Below are positions 35,756 to 46,620 of a stretch of 64,000 bases of DNA, piece after piece (positions within the stretch are counted from its first letter, which is position 1; every line of letters starts with the position of its first letter). The notes under the pieces are model-generated. The model was not told where the DNA came from. It ran no database searches and saw nothing but the letters and a program-made list of their open reading frames with translations. Both the position numbers and the translations under genes were made by a program. The stretch is from Amphimedon queenslandica (taxonomy: Eukaryota > Porifera > Demospongiae > Haplosclerida > Niphatidae), in assembly GCF_000090795.2 (NCBI RefSeq), contig NW_003546405.1:107224-171223 (forward strand), in the 5' to 3' direction.

Positions 35756-36793
35756 ATGGTGGCTGGCTGGAGTCATGATGCTACCTGTGCTTTATTGAGT
35801 GTTTGGAAGGAGCAAGGAATACGGAGCCAGTTGGATGGAGTCAAAAAAAATTGTGCAATATATGAAGGTACTTGAGAAGTCTAGATATAAGTGAATATAT
35901 ACAATGCATTTAGGTATGTCTAAGTCACTGCATGACGTGGGACATAACTACACCTGGACTCAGTGCCATACTAAAGTTAAAAATCTCACACAAAGTTACA
36001 GAAAAGTACACTATTCATCATTTGTGATAATATATTTATTATTTTAAACTATGTGAAAGATAAGAACTGTGTTATAGGAATATCACGTCAAACATGGCAA
36101 TATTTTGAGGAATTGGATTGTATATTAGGATCAAGACTAGAATCTAGTCCAGTGACAGTTGTTGACTCAAATGAAGAAACCATTACAACAGGTTGTTTAT
36201 TGTTCTTTAAATGAAAGGAAATTATGAATAAATTTGAGTCCTCAATCACAGTTTCTGAGATAGAATTACAAGATCCAGCAACCCCAAATTCTATTGACAA
36301 TTCATCTAATCTCTTAGTTGACCAATCAAAAGTATCAGTTCATGAAGAGAAAAAGGACACACCTGTTGATATGGCAACAAGTAACTTATACGAACTTCAA
36401 TAATTAATGTACATGTTTATTTTAGAAAAGTCATTAACTCCATCTCTCCAGACAAGCAAAGGGAATTATTTTTATGCACAAATAATCTGATTTACAATAA
36501 CATAATAGGTTTCAAATGTAAATCCAGGGATACATCATCTGATGTTATTAAGTTGAGCAAGCTTGAGGGAGAGGCTGAAAAAAGGGAAGGAGGGAAGTCT
36601 TTTAGAGATTGAAGCAAAGCTAGAGGATAAAAGGAGGGAGATGGGAATGAAGCATGAGGAAAGAATGATGCACATGATTATGAATATTTTGTCAAACCAA
36701 CGACATCCTAACTGTCATCCTTTAAGTCCTTATGCTTCAAGTCCCATTTCCTCATCTTTTAATAATAGTCAATGGCTCAAAAATGAAAACTGA
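35756..36793 (+). CDS. Harbinger Myb/SANT-like DNA-binding protein, multi-exon
   Basis: In PIF/Harbinger elements this protein binds the element ends and brings the transposase into the nucleus. Exon 1 (35756-35867) starts MVAGWSHDATCALLSVWKEQ and ends at IYE. After an intron ending TAG, exon 2 (35914-36005) reads GMSKSLHDVGHNYTWTQC then HTKVKNLTQSYRK, the second half of the trihelix/Myb fold with its conserved Trp, Cys and basic residues. A third exon (about 36059-36191) holds TWQYFEELDCILGSRL and VVDSNEE. A C-terminal part (about 36542-36793) is a charged coiled-coil-like stretch (EIEAKLEDKRREMGMKHEER). The ATG at 35756 is chosen because the Trp-rich domain starts four residues on. The reading phase agrees across the first intron; the border of the third exon is uncertain, and a frame problem there is possible. 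Confidence 0.75.
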
Positions 36794-37698
36794 TAGTAAC
36801 AATAATGTAATGTGATGTTAATCACAATGACTCATCAATTAATCAAGTAAATCTTTCACTCATTATGCAGTACATTAGTTATTGTAAAGATAATCCTTTA
36901 ATGCGTCTCGAATACTGTCAGCACAATAGTAGATCCACTAATGGCAGATGTGGGTGAAAATTGTCATTGACTGTTATTGATGATCCATTCTGCTTGACAT
37001 CTATCTCCTGAAAGTTAGCATATATTATGCAATACAACATCCAACAACATTGATGATTGTACCAATATCTGTGTAATCCATTCTTTTTAAGAGACACCTT
37101 CATCGTCCCTTCCGTCTTCCAAATGCATTTTGGAAAACCATTTTTGCTCTGCTTTACCAGTAGTTGAAATGCCTTGCTGCAGGAGACAAATTTCCAGTTT
37201 CAGGATAACATTTTACGATCCATATCAACAAAGGGTAAGCAGGATCACCTAGTATAAGTAAAGGTATGTCAACTGCATTGATTCACCTTTTCCAATTAGG
37301 AAAAAGACTTACCTCATTGGCCTTATGAAACAATGATGAGTTTGATAGAACACGAGCATCACAGACCTTTCCTGGCCCAGCGATGTTACGTCCATAAAAC
37401 AAGAACGAAAACCAATTACAGCCTGCATTGTTACTAATTAAAAGCTGTCACTGTTAAAATAATCCATTAGGCTATCATGAGTGTGTGAAATAGGTATATG
37501 AGTTCCATCTGTCGCTCCTACCACTTGAGAAAATCCCCACAAACTTTCAAACTCAGCAACAATTTGTTTAAGTTTGTTTTCAGGAGGTGTACTTGCTAAC
37601 CTGTAGACTATTGAACACACTGTTAAAATCCCTACACCAAAAAGAGTAGCAATAGTACGATATTCTGTATTTGTAGTCAATCTCCGCAGCAAAATAGG

Positions 37699-37960
37699 TA
37701 TTGTATTTTCTTAAATAAAAGCCAAGGCGTCTATTTCCTAAAATGATAATTGGACCTCCAAAAAATATATAAAAAAAATAAAACTTAGGCCCAGTGCGAG
37801 ATTCGAACCCATAACCTCATGCTTTTGACTTCTGGAACTTCAGGAATGATCCACTAGACTACCGAGTCACTCCTGGGCCAGTGTTGCGTATTTATAGTTA
37901 AATTGTATTGCTACCCCGGCATTTATTCGAATGCGGCTTCTATTTAAGGAAATACAGTAC
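37699..37960. mobile_element. 262-base inverted-repeat element nested in the Harbinger transposase gene
   Basis: The left end GTATTGTATTTTCTTAAATA and the right end read as its complement, GTACTGTATTTCCTTAAATA, form repeats of about 26 bases. The gene flanks fit together once it and a GTA or TA duplication are set aside, so this is a clean insertion. It carries a tRNA-like sequence at 37791-37881, so either a SINE landed in it or the tRNA-like part belongs to the element. Confidence 0.75.
37791..37881 (-). ncRNA. tRNA-like sequence (91 bases), probable SINE head
   Basis: On the minus strand, GCCCAG at the 5' end pairs with CTGGGC at the 3' end. An A-box-like TAGTCTAGTGG and a perfect B box GGTTCGAATCTC are spaced as in a tRNA with a long variable arm. 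No convincing anticodon stem could be drawn. The T-rich sequence after the 3' end fits a polymerase III transcript tail. Confidence 0.55.
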
Positions 37961-38569
37961 TTGCTCATCAACATCTATTGGGAGTCTAAATCATGTCACT
38001 TGTTTAGCAACAAATGGTTTCAATTCTAGGCACAACAAACTAAATGTTTCCCTTGTCATCCTTAAGTTGTCATGCCACCAAATCTCCCCAAATATGCCAT
38101 TTTTTGCTGCTTCACAAAACCCACAAGTTCTCTGCTTACACCAAACACTACGACAGACAGGTGAGCTATCCAGGAAAGCAACTATTAAGTGTCTCATATA
38201 TTTAATTTTAGTATAATCAGTATAGTACACTATCAAAAATTGATACACTACCTACCTTCTAAGTAAATTTTTCTTAAAAAATTGTTTTCTCATATTTGCT
38301 TTACACTTCATAATACTACTTCTAGTCTTTCTTCTCAAAATACACTTCATCATCAAGTGCAATAAGCCTAGCAACATAATCTCTATAGCATCAGTCTCTT
38401 CTGCCATTTTCATCACGTGACCAACAAGTGCCACCCGTAACCACGCCTGTAATTATTAATTCGCATTTTTAATAATACTTGTGAATAATAGTAATTCGCA
38501 TTAATTTAATTGCTTGTATTTTTTGTGGACTCAAACCAGTTCAATGCGGATTTTAGTGTGAAAAAGGCT

Positions 38570-38572
38570 TTA
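38570..38572. repeat. Right TTA target duplication of the Harbinger element
   Basis: TTA, matching 35478-35480. Confidence 0.8.
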
Positions 38573-39951
38573 AAACTATAATAGCAATTCAGTTTGCACA
38601 TTTTTAAAACTCATGGGCAATGCTCCCAGGTTATTTTTATTATTGATTTCACCATGTGTGATGCAAATAGAATTTTTAACAAATTACATGTCTTATATAT
38701 AAACGTTGTATTTAAGAAATGAAAAGCCTTAGCAACTGCCTATCCAAGTTTCTTTTTAAGAGTATGTCACCACAGTAAACAAAATAGAGGCTTATACATA
38801 GGACAAAGTTGTTAGCATTCTAATGGCATTAGAACACAGTAAAGACTTCTTTAGAAGCATTAGATGGTAGATAAAACCTTTATAAGTCTTCATAATAATC
38901 AAGCTGTATATGAAAACAATGATACAAGAAGTTTTGTTCAGATATACTGCTCTATTCTATAGTCTCATTCATCAGTTGCTCCTAATTGAACTATCTGGTA
39001 AGCTGTATATGAAAACAATGATAAAAGAAGTTTTGTTCAATTACACTGCTTTCTTCTATAGTCTCATTCATCAGTTGGCTCCTAATTAAACTATCTTAAT
39101 AACACGCAAAGGTTACTTGACATTTGTACCAAATTCAAATGCAAATAGGTACCAAGTTCTATGCATTACCAGTAGAATGTTGTTATAGAACGCACTTTGC
39201 TAAATTTTTTCAATAACAGTCAAAACACTTCAATTCATGCATAATAAAGTTGCCATGCATTAGTTATAGGTATCCATTAAATATAATTTCTTGGCTGTCA
39301 TGCATCATGTAAAGTAGCTCATTCTCAAAGTTAAATCACTCTTAGACTATTATTATTACCTTTTATATCTTTCTTGTCCTATTACCCACATGCAAATAAA
39401 AGACAGCCATGTTGTCGTCAATGACTAAAGTCACTAAGGAATGGGCTCTAAAAGTATCAGGAGCAGTATAGTATTTTCTGGCCTTGTATGGCTGCCAGTT
39501 TTTACACTTTAATGTAATGTGTATGATAGCCAAGTATAGAGATATTCATGTGGACAGTATATTTTATAGTGAAACATGTAATTTTGGGTTCATATCAAAA
39601 ATGGATTGGTTTTAAACATTCACTCACAGTCAGTAGAGTGAGGTGGTTGTACCTTACAATTTTGAACTAATCACCCAGTTTTTGATAGAGATCTTAAAAC
39701 ATTATTGTAGGAGCCTTCTATGTCCGAATAAACCACAAAAAGCATCTTTACTTTTACATTAACCCACCTTATTGATGACTTGCTTGATCTATGGCATGAT
39801 AATGTAACAGTTCAAACAAGTATTGACATAAATTTTATAGCTGCACTAACATGCATTAGTTGTAACCTACCTGCAGCACATGTGCATACAAAATTATTTC
39901 TATAATAATATAAATCATAAAATTGATTGCTCTGAGTTAAGTTTATTCCCT
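38573..39951. other. Non-coding stretch with one short tandem duplication
   Basis: No gene seen. It contains the about 100-base tandem repeat listed separately at 38903-39104. Confidence 0.4.
38903..39104. repeat. Tandem duplication of about 100 bases
   Basis: AAGCTGTATATGAAAACAATG to CTAATTGAACTATCT is followed directly by a second copy (from about 39000) with a few substitutions. Confidence 0.85.
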
Positions 39952-40186
39952 TTAAAAGGTAAGTCCAGTGTACTTTTGGTGAATTTTTGTTATTGGCTTA
40001 CTATGATTGCCTGACCATAATAATGATGTATTCCAGTCCTATTGTCTAAAAAATTTTTCACTGACAAGCCTTCAAAAATGCCCTTTTTTGATACTTCCTT
40101 TTTGTGGGTGTGGCTACATGTGACGTCACTAGAGGCATAGATGCAGCTAAATCCATTCCTTTAACATGAAAATTTAAAAAAAGATA

Positions 40187-40374
40187 AAGTAGGATTCTGA
40201 ACGACCGACAAAAATACAATATGAAAATCCTAGTCGTGACACAAATTTTACTCTACATTGTACTTTTAATGTTATTATGTAAGAATTACAGTTCACTTTG
40301 CAATGTAGAGTATAATTTGTGTCACAAGCTGGAATTTCTTTTTATATTGCCGTTGGTCGTTCGGAATTCTACTT
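40187..40374. mobile_element. Foldback element, copy 1 (nested)
   Basis: The arms GTAGGATTCTGAACGACC... and ...GGTCGTTCGGAATTCTAC fold onto each other, as do GTGACACAAATTTTACTCTACATTG and its partner near 40299-40325. It is related to the longer element at 57267-57684 (shared GAAAATCCTA, CGTGAC, TCTACATT). Confidence 0.75.
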
Positions 40375-40672
40375 CATCTTGTCTCCTTAAATTTTTTATG
40401 TTCTTGTTTGTGTTGATATTTTTATAGTATTCTTTTACTTGCATTCACAAACAATAGTTTTCATTATTATTACTATTATTGTCATTGTTATGACATGTAT
40501 GAGAGACAGCATTGAATAGACGAAGCTGAAGGAATATCAACTATATTGATGACACGTGAAACTAAGTCCTTCAAGAATGTGTGAGCTAAGAGTGTCTATC
40601 ATCCCTGCTATTCCTGTTCTTTCAGGCTGTTTTCAAGTTCATAATTATCATTGCATATCATAAGTCATAACA

Positions 40673-40900
40673 TTAATTAATTGTTTGTTTGTTAATATAA
40701 AATAGAATAACACACTTGATAAAAGAGTACGATGTAAAATTAATACCTTCTTTTAACTGAGAACCTTCACTAAAGTATTGCAGTAAGCTGATTCCAAGCA
40801 TAGCTTGGTAAAAAATAAATTGCTTCTTTCTGAGCTGCACATCTAAGCATGAGCGACCACTCCCAAATTTTGGAGCACATGCTTCTTTAATTAACAACAT
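40673..40900 (-). CDS. Unrecognised 75-residue frame inside the TTAA element
   Basis: The frame starts MLLIKEACAPKFGSGRSCLD and ends in a hydrophobic stretch (KCVILFYINK). No family is recognised. Being inside a non-autonomous element, it may be a captured exon or chance. Confidence 0.2.
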   Translation of the reverse strand: MLLIKEACAPKFGSGRSCLDVQLRKKQFIFYQAMLGISLLQYFSEGSQLKEGINFTSYSFIKCVILFYINKQTIN

Positions 40901-41244
40901 GCGGCATGCAGCTAAGATGGCTCGATTCAGCAGTCACAGTATCACTTTTTTCTTACTTGAACAATGATCTGATAGGTCATGGACCTGTGCATAGACTGTT
41001 GGAGGAGATTGGTGTAAGAATTATCCTTGTAGCATCAACTGATACCGAGATAGACACCAACAACTGGATTGATAGGACTAACTTTCTTGATGATGATGAT
41101 GATGACAAAAGGTGGCTGAACAAAATTCCTGGTTAGCCAATTTTTTACTTTTCTCTTAGACAAGGTCTGGTGACATGCTAGGGGTACCAATGGAGTCCTC
41201 TGGTCAAAATAAGGTCCTCAAAGAAGTCTGGTAAGTATAGGAGT

Positions 41245-41335
41245 TCGTTTTCCCAGTATAGCAAGGCTGCAAAAGTTCTGGCAGCCATTTTGTTTGGGTG
41301 TGAATCCTAGTTAGTAACGCTACCACGTTACTAAT
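41245..41335. repeat. Dispersed module, copy 1 (about 87 bases)
   Basis: ATAGCAAGGCTGCAAAAGTT, GGCAGCCATTTTGTTTGGG and a palindrome TAGTAACGC...GTTACTA; matches 45447-45533 with few differences. Confidence 0.8.
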
Positions 41336-41342
41336 AGGTAAA

Positions 41343-41590
41343 AACAATCCTTTATTTTCATGCCTAGTAATTTAATAGCACTAATTTTAATGACTGGGAA
41401 CATTAGCTTTCATTTTTCTAAGCATGCAACTGCAAGAAAAATAACTCAAAATAGCAAACAAGAAAATTTTCCTACGTGTGGTATTATGACATTTTCTTGC
41501 AGTTGCTCGCTTAGAATAATAAAAGCTAACGATCCCAATTTTAAAAAAGTACTATTGCATTACTAGGTATGACAATAAAGGATCATTTTG
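41343..41590. repeat. Inverted repeat with about 100-base arms, nested in the TTAA element
   Basis: The left arm (about 41343-41447: AATCCTTTATTTTCATGCCT, TTAGCTTTC, GCAACTGCAAGAAAA) is mirrored by the right arm (about 41488-41590), with scattered mismatches and a 40-base centre. It reads as another foldback element or an internal duplication. Confidence 0.75.
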
Positions 41591-41849
41591 CTCTATAATG
41601 GAATGAATTTAGCTGCATCTAAACCTCTAGTGACGTCACTTTTAGCCACACCCACAGACAGGAAGTAAAAGGAGCATTTTTGAAGGCTTATATATCAGTG
41701 AAAAAATTTGTTAGACAATAGGAATTGGAATACATCTTTATTGTGGTCAGGCAATCACATTAAGCTAATAAAAGAAATTCACCAAAAATACACCGGACTT
41801 ACCCTTTAAGGCCTCATTCTAATGAAGAGAAGTATGGTTTTGAAGCTTT

Positions 41850-42480
41850 TAATTCCAAAACATTAACTTATGAATGAAAAATAGAACATGAGTATTTAGC
41901 AAGATTTTCTGAGTTAATAAAGCTTCCTTATTTTGACTATGTTGCAAAGTGTTATTGATCCCATGTGTAATCTATTCCCAGGAAGAGTATAGGGCATCAC
42001 CAAAATTATCATGTGACATGGTGCCTTTTTCAAATTGAATAAGGCCCAATTTCAGAATATTTCGAAGGTTTTGATGTTTCCTCTAGTGTTTATCATCAGT
42101 TAGCAGGATTCTTCATAAAATTGTTGCCAATATATCTTCTTTTACTACTGATCAGTGGAACAATTGTAATCTTTATTTTTCTCTCGTTGTGCTGCATTAG
42201 GCAGTTTCAAATGATGACATTGGGAGTTTAAACAGCTTTAGGAATGAATGCTCAGGCATTTGCTCGCCTGCACTTGCAAATGAAACAGCTAAATGGAGGC
42301 ATGCACTTTTATGGATGTTGCAGACAAGTATGAGAAATTATATGGATATTTGTCAGTCATTTTGCATAGACATTGGATTGGATTCTAGACTATGAACCAG
42401 ATCATGGCTTTCAGCTCTTCTCCTTTCATTGCTACGTAGCTACCATAGAAATCAGTTGAACTATAACTAATGCCTAAACT
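41850..42480 (+). pseudogene. CACTA/EnSpm-like transposase fragment (decayed)
   Basis: Short plus-strand stretches match, in order, a metazoan transposase family with the pattern LPYFD...IDPMHNLFLGTAKH...FTADQW.NWT.YFSL..L...GPLH.FWLFSFERYNG. Here I read LPYFDYVAKC and IDPMCNLFPG (41925-41995), FTTDQWNNCNLYFSLVVLH (about 42140-42200) and DYEPDHGFQLFSFHCY (about 42387-42436). Each lies in a different frame or is crossed by stops. The start and the end are not recognisable, and no CACTA termini were found. The assignment rests on remembered motif order only. Confidence 0.5.
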
Positions 42481-43600
42481 TTTGGACAAAAATTCTATTA
42501 CTACACTAGCGGCACCTGAGCTTTAGCAAGCAAATGACTTGCCACAATTCTTGCAAGATATAACATCATGGAACTGAGATTATGGGACATCTTTTGTATC
42601 TAGAATTCTTGTTCGGTCATTCTCAAATATATTCTCATTGTGTCATAAAGATACCCAACCCATTGATCTACCAATATAGATTTATTGCAACTCAAATAAT
42701 GGCAGTATCTGAACAAGAACATGCACTTTCGCACTGGCAAGAGCTGTTTAAGTTGATTAGCAAAACTTTTAAAAGAGTACGACAAGAATGATTTAGAATC
42801 ACAATCTTTGTCGGACAAGTTAAACCATTGGATTCGTTCTTTGGTGCATCTACTTGACTGTATTTCTGATTGCTCTGATGATAATCCACTTAAGTTATGT
42901 AAGAGAGACGCTTCATATGATATTGGAGGAAGCACACAGAAAGCATACAGAGTGCTGTCATAAATTACTGGCTCCACACAGCAACTGTCATTGTAATTAT
43001 ATTATGTAAGTAGTACAGCAGCAAGTTTCATACAAAGAGTTAACAGCAACAGAAAGATGGAAAATAAAAATAGACATTGATTCAGTAGCATTTCTACGTT
43101 TCATTTCAATTAAGTGAAAAGAAATTACTAGATTATTTTGTATCACTCGGTCAACACGAGTAAGGCGATGCAAAGAAGCCAATTACTCTGATCCATACAT
43201 TGACATGAATGATCACAAGTTAATAGCATTGGTAACTGATATCAAAAAAAATATTCAGATGCAAGAGAAAGAATGATACATGCTGTGATACGAAGAAAGG
43301 GCATCTGAGCTACTTGTGAAAGATTGATTAATATTATTCATGATGTTCATCCTATTGGCAATAGTTTAATGCCAAGCTTTCTTGAAAACAATAATCTGTA
43401 CCTGATCCTAAAACTCTATGGCATATAGGTATGCTATAAGTATAGTCTAATAATATTTTTATTGTGTCCATTTTATACATGGAAACCATATTATTAGTTT
43501 ACTGAAAAATATTCATTGATGCTGCAAAAGATGGCTACTGTAGACTCATTGCATATGTAGTAACAACTACTATGGGTATAAATTATAGTGATGGACAAAG
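42481..43600. other. Probable continuation of decayed transposon DNA
   Basis: Plus-strand debris such as NHWIRSLVHLLDCISDCSDDNPLKL (across about 42820-42900, shown in part) and SRVRRCKEANYSDPYIDMND (about 43160-43215) looks coding-derived but is unrecognised. No intact gene. Confidence 0.3.
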
Positions 43601-45260
43601 ATCTAGTACTCCAAGGTTCAACAAAAGACCATTAACCAAAATTAAAACATGTGTGTGTGGGTGTCACTTAATTATATCACACATTAACAGTTACGTACAG
43701 TGGACACTATTAGTTCTTTAGCATTGTTACACAACCCCCCTTTTGAAGGAATACGTCCCACATTAATGAGATATAAAGGGGTCTCTGTCTGGAGAAAAAC
43801 AATGTTTAGTCGGGTAGAGGAGAATGACTGGAAGGTAAGGTAGACAAGGATAGAGTGGGCAAGAAAGGGTTGAGTCGCATTGAGTGTCACTACTGTCAAC
43901 ATTGGAACTATGTAATTGATCTGTACCATATAGTGGGCTATCAACAGAGTTTTTAAAGAGATCCTCAGCAGGTGGAGTGTCATTACATAAGTCATCCTCC
44001 AGGAAGTCCATCAATGTGGCATGTTCACCAATATGATGATCCCTGTGAGGCAGAAAAGATATTTTGGGAAGTGGAGTAGAATGCTAAAATCTTAAATTAC
44101 ATCTCTTGAGTCTATCAAAATGGACCACTGATGTTTCAGATAGATCATGAGTAGGGGCAGTTTTATTAGTTACATCAGAGGGTTTAGAGAGAACCTGAGA
44201 TTGTCCAATACAAGGATGATACAGTTCACGGTGACTTTCATTGGGAACTACTGTAGAGTAAAGTCATACTGTATCACCTTTAGCATACGATTTTCCATGA
44301 ATATAGCGATCATAAAGAGTTCTATGTCTCTATTGTACGTATCCCAGAGTCTTTCTTACTTTTTAAAGGCATAGTCTAGTGATATTTGCATTTGACAGGA
44401 ATAATTAATTGGTGACAAATCCTCTGTATTAGGAGAGTGAACCCCAAACTGGAGATCTACCAGGAGGTGGGCCTCACGACCATACATCAAATAAAATGGG
44501 GTAAAACCAGTCGATGAGTGATGGCTGGTGTTATACGCATAACAAATGGGCTAAGGGTATTTCTCCCTGCTGATTGCATTATCTTTAGTTGAAGTTGTGA
44601 GCATACTCAGGAGTGTTTGATTGAACCGTTGAACTCGACCATTCCCTTGAGGTTGATAGGGAGAGTTTCATGGCCTGATCTGGAATATGCCACGGATTTC
44701 CTTAATAAGTAGTCTATCAAATTGGTGACCCTTATCTAAGTGTAAGGATTCAGGAGGAGAGAACTGTAAAAACATTCCATTTACCAATGACTTAGCAGCA
44801 CCTGTGACTTCCATATTTGGTAAAGCATAGGCCTCACACCACCTAGTAAAAAATGTCACCACGTCTACATGACAATTGCCGTTTTGACTCTGTGGGAGTG
44901 GTCCTAACACATCAACCGCCACCAGTTGCATAGGGTGTCCAACCTAAATGGCCTGAAGTGGTGCTTTTCCATTAGTAGGTGGGACTTCCTTAAAGGACAG
45001 GAGGTGCATGTGGCACAACATCCTACCACATCATTATAGTGGCCCGGCAAATAAAAGTGATCTCTCAAATTCTGGAGCATCTTTGTTCGACCAATATTAC
45101 CACCCACCGAGCCAGCATGTACATGTTCTAGGATTTCAGACTTTATAGCTAAAGGTACATGAAACGGCTTTCATGTTTTGTCAGAATTAGTACTATGAAA
45201 TGTACGAAATAAAATATTATCGACTACCTGTAGTGGTTCCCACAGCTAAAAGAGTTTTTT
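43600..45260 (-). mobile_element. Ty3/Gypsy retrotransposon fragment (fossil)
   Basis: On the minus strand: an integrase zinc-binding region (NIGRTKMLQNLRDHFYLPGH with paired Cys, 45107-44960), the integrase core (AVDVLGPLPQS... and TRWCEAYALPN, 44931-44700), a downstream part (TGFTPFYLMYGREAHLL, about 44500-44450) and, at about 43730, a purine tract followed by an LTR-like start. The upstream pol parts and the other LTR are absent, so this is a truncated copy. It is broken, with several breaks, and appears old. Confidence 0.75.
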
Positions 45261-45446
45261 TGTCTCGGTGCCAAACTTGGTTACTGAATCCTTTGCTGCT
45301 TTACTATTCTGTTCCTTTGCTCTTAAATTGTGATTGATAACATTATCCTGTAACTGTAGGTTACATATATCGCTAGACAAATAGGAAAATAAAGAAAGGG
45401 GAGAATGAATAGAAACTGTTACATCAGCTGCAGTATTATTGTGAGG

Positions 45447-45533
45447 GTTCAATATAGCAAGGCTGCAAAAGTTGTGGCAGCCATTTTGTTTGGGGGTAAA
45501 TCCTACTTAGTAACGCTACCGCGTTACTAATAT
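45447..45533. repeat. Dispersed module, copy 2 (about 87 bases)
   Basis: Matches 41245-41335. It ends in a near-perfect palindrome in which TTAGTAACGC and its complement surround a 4-base TACC loop. It lies just beyond the truncated Gypsy fragment, so it may be part of what replaced the missing end. Confidence 0.8.
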
Positions 45534-46095
45534 GAAATGAAATTCAACAACTTTCTCTAGCCCTCGTGCTAGCTGTCCCTCAGGATTGTTAAAGTTGGTC
45601 AGCTACGTTAGTGATTGATGATTTGTTTGTAAAATAAATCGTCCTAGAAGGTAACGACAAAAATGGCCTGCAAAAGTGACAACAGAAGTTCTCTGTGAGT
45701 GACACTATTATTCCTCTCAGCCTTTGTAAGAGATTGCCTGGCATAAGCTCTTTGCCATTCTTCCTTTGCAAGGTTATTACACTTATTTTTACACTATTTA
45801 CACAAAGTGTAAACTACAATTCTGCCACAGAAACACTGTACTGCAATTCACAAGCAATAAAAATCATGGACATGCACATAGAGCATTACCTTCATCACTT
45901 TTAGACTTCAGTACTAATTCTGTTGTTTCTATTTTCACAGACTTGGCATACTTAAGAATAGCAGCATGCCACTGATTTTACTTAAATTTTTTGCTGAAGG
46001 TCATCTCTTTGAATGTCTAAGAGAAGTCATGCAATAACTATCTTAAATAAACAAAAAGTATCTACAAACTACATTTAGATACACTGGACACTTTA
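45534..46095. other. Non-coding stretch, nothing recognised
   Basis: Only short accidental frames. Confidence 0.4.
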
Positions 46096-46099
46096 CTTT

Positions 46100-46260
46100 A
46101 ACCATCAGAACTCCCTTGAACTATCGGCACTCCTAAAATTACCAGCACTCTTTGAAATACTAGTACTCATTCAATTATCGGCACTCCTTCCACTTACAGT
46201 ACTCCTTTCACTATTAGCACTCCCCCTTTAATACCCCTAAATACCAGCATTACCTACAGG
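46100..46260. repeat. Short degenerate tandem repeat
   Basis: Units of about 24 bases around ACTATCGGCACTCCTTC, about six to seven copies (AACTATCGGCACTCCTAAAA, ACTAGTACTCATTCAATTATC, CACTTACAGTACTCC, CACTATTAGCACTCC). Confidence 0.75.
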
Positions 46261-46620
46261 AGGACTCTCAGAGGGTACTGGATATATAACAGTGGGATAT
46301 TGTCTTACCTGTACCTGGTCACTGTCAGCAAGCTGGAGGTTGTAAGGCTTTCAATCAGCAAGCTGGAATGTGATAGTGCCTTGTACAAGCAGGATGTGAA
46401 TCTTGTAGTCATGAAGGAAAAGGAGCCTGGTGGGAAGAATTAAGAGAGTAACTTAGGCTGAGAAAGAGGAAGATACAGATAGTTATTAATTACCTGAAGG
46501 GTGATCTATTGTCGTTATAACATTCAATTAATAATAAAATTACAGTCATGAATTTTTATTAGTCATGATCGTACTTTCGTTAAAAATGTTAAGCCAACTA
46601 AAGACATGATTAATAGAAAC

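Larger units (their letters stand above)
36940..38434 (-). pseudogene. PIF/Harbinger DDE transposase, interrupted and decayed
   Basis: Right to left: an N-terminal exon (38434-38252, MALVGHVMKMAEETDAIEI), a block with IWWHDNLRMTRETFSLLC (about 38090), then TNTEYRTIATLFGVG and VVGATDGTHIPI (37680-37490; first catalytic Asp at 37507-37509), then GPGKVCDARVLSNSSLF (second Asp at 37358-37360), a 64-base GT...AG intron at 37249-37312, and GDPAYPLL...AFGRRKGR (37250-37100). Where the family has the catalytic Glu before NAFGR there is Gln (CAA at 37130-37132). Two stop codons follow in the last exon region, at the Trp positions of the NYW and GRWRC motifs. A 262-base element at 37699-37960 splits the gene. 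This copy therefore cannot make an active nuclease. Confidence 0.82.
35481..38569. mobile_element. PIF/Harbinger DNA transposon (3089 bases) with both genes
   Basis: The left end AGCCCTTTTCAGACTAGGAT and the right end read as its complement, AGCCTTTTTCACACTAAAAT, form terminal inverted repeats of about 20 bases; a TTA duplication flanks them. Inside are the two genes expected of the superfamily, facing each other: a Myb/SANT-like protein on plus (35756-36793) and a DDE transposase on minus (38434-36940). A 75-base direct repeat lies inside the left end. A separate inverted-repeat element with a tRNA-like sequence is nested in the transposase gene at 37699-37960. Confidence 0.9.
39956..41805. 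mobile_element. TTAA-flanked DNA transposon (1850 bases) with about 200-base inverted ends
   Basis: Both ends match over about 200 bases in inverted orientation: AAGGTAAGTCCAGTGTACTT at the left and, read as the complement, AGGGTAAGTCCGGTGTATTT at the right. Shared internal words include GATTGCCTGACCA, CCTATTGTCTAA and GTGACGTCACTAGAGG. TTAA lies directly outside both ends (39952-39955 and 41806-41809), as in piggyBac and Kolobok elements. No transposase is present. Inside are two further inverted-repeat structures (40187-40374 and 41343-41590) and a module shared with 45447-45533. Superfamily assignment from the TTAA alone is tentative. Confidence 0.8.

Noticed and set aside
37791-37881. Functional tRNA gene
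   Set aside because: The A and B boxes are good, but no convincing anticodon arm can be drawn and it lies inside a mobile element; a SINE head is the better reading.
40906-41136. 76-residue plus-strand frame with an Asp run
   Set aside because: The Asp run comes from a GATGAT microsatellite; the remainder shows no recognisable domain.
45589-45975. Overlapping short frames on both strands
   Set aside because: Low complexity, no motif, and different frames on both strands of the same DNA; treated as chance.
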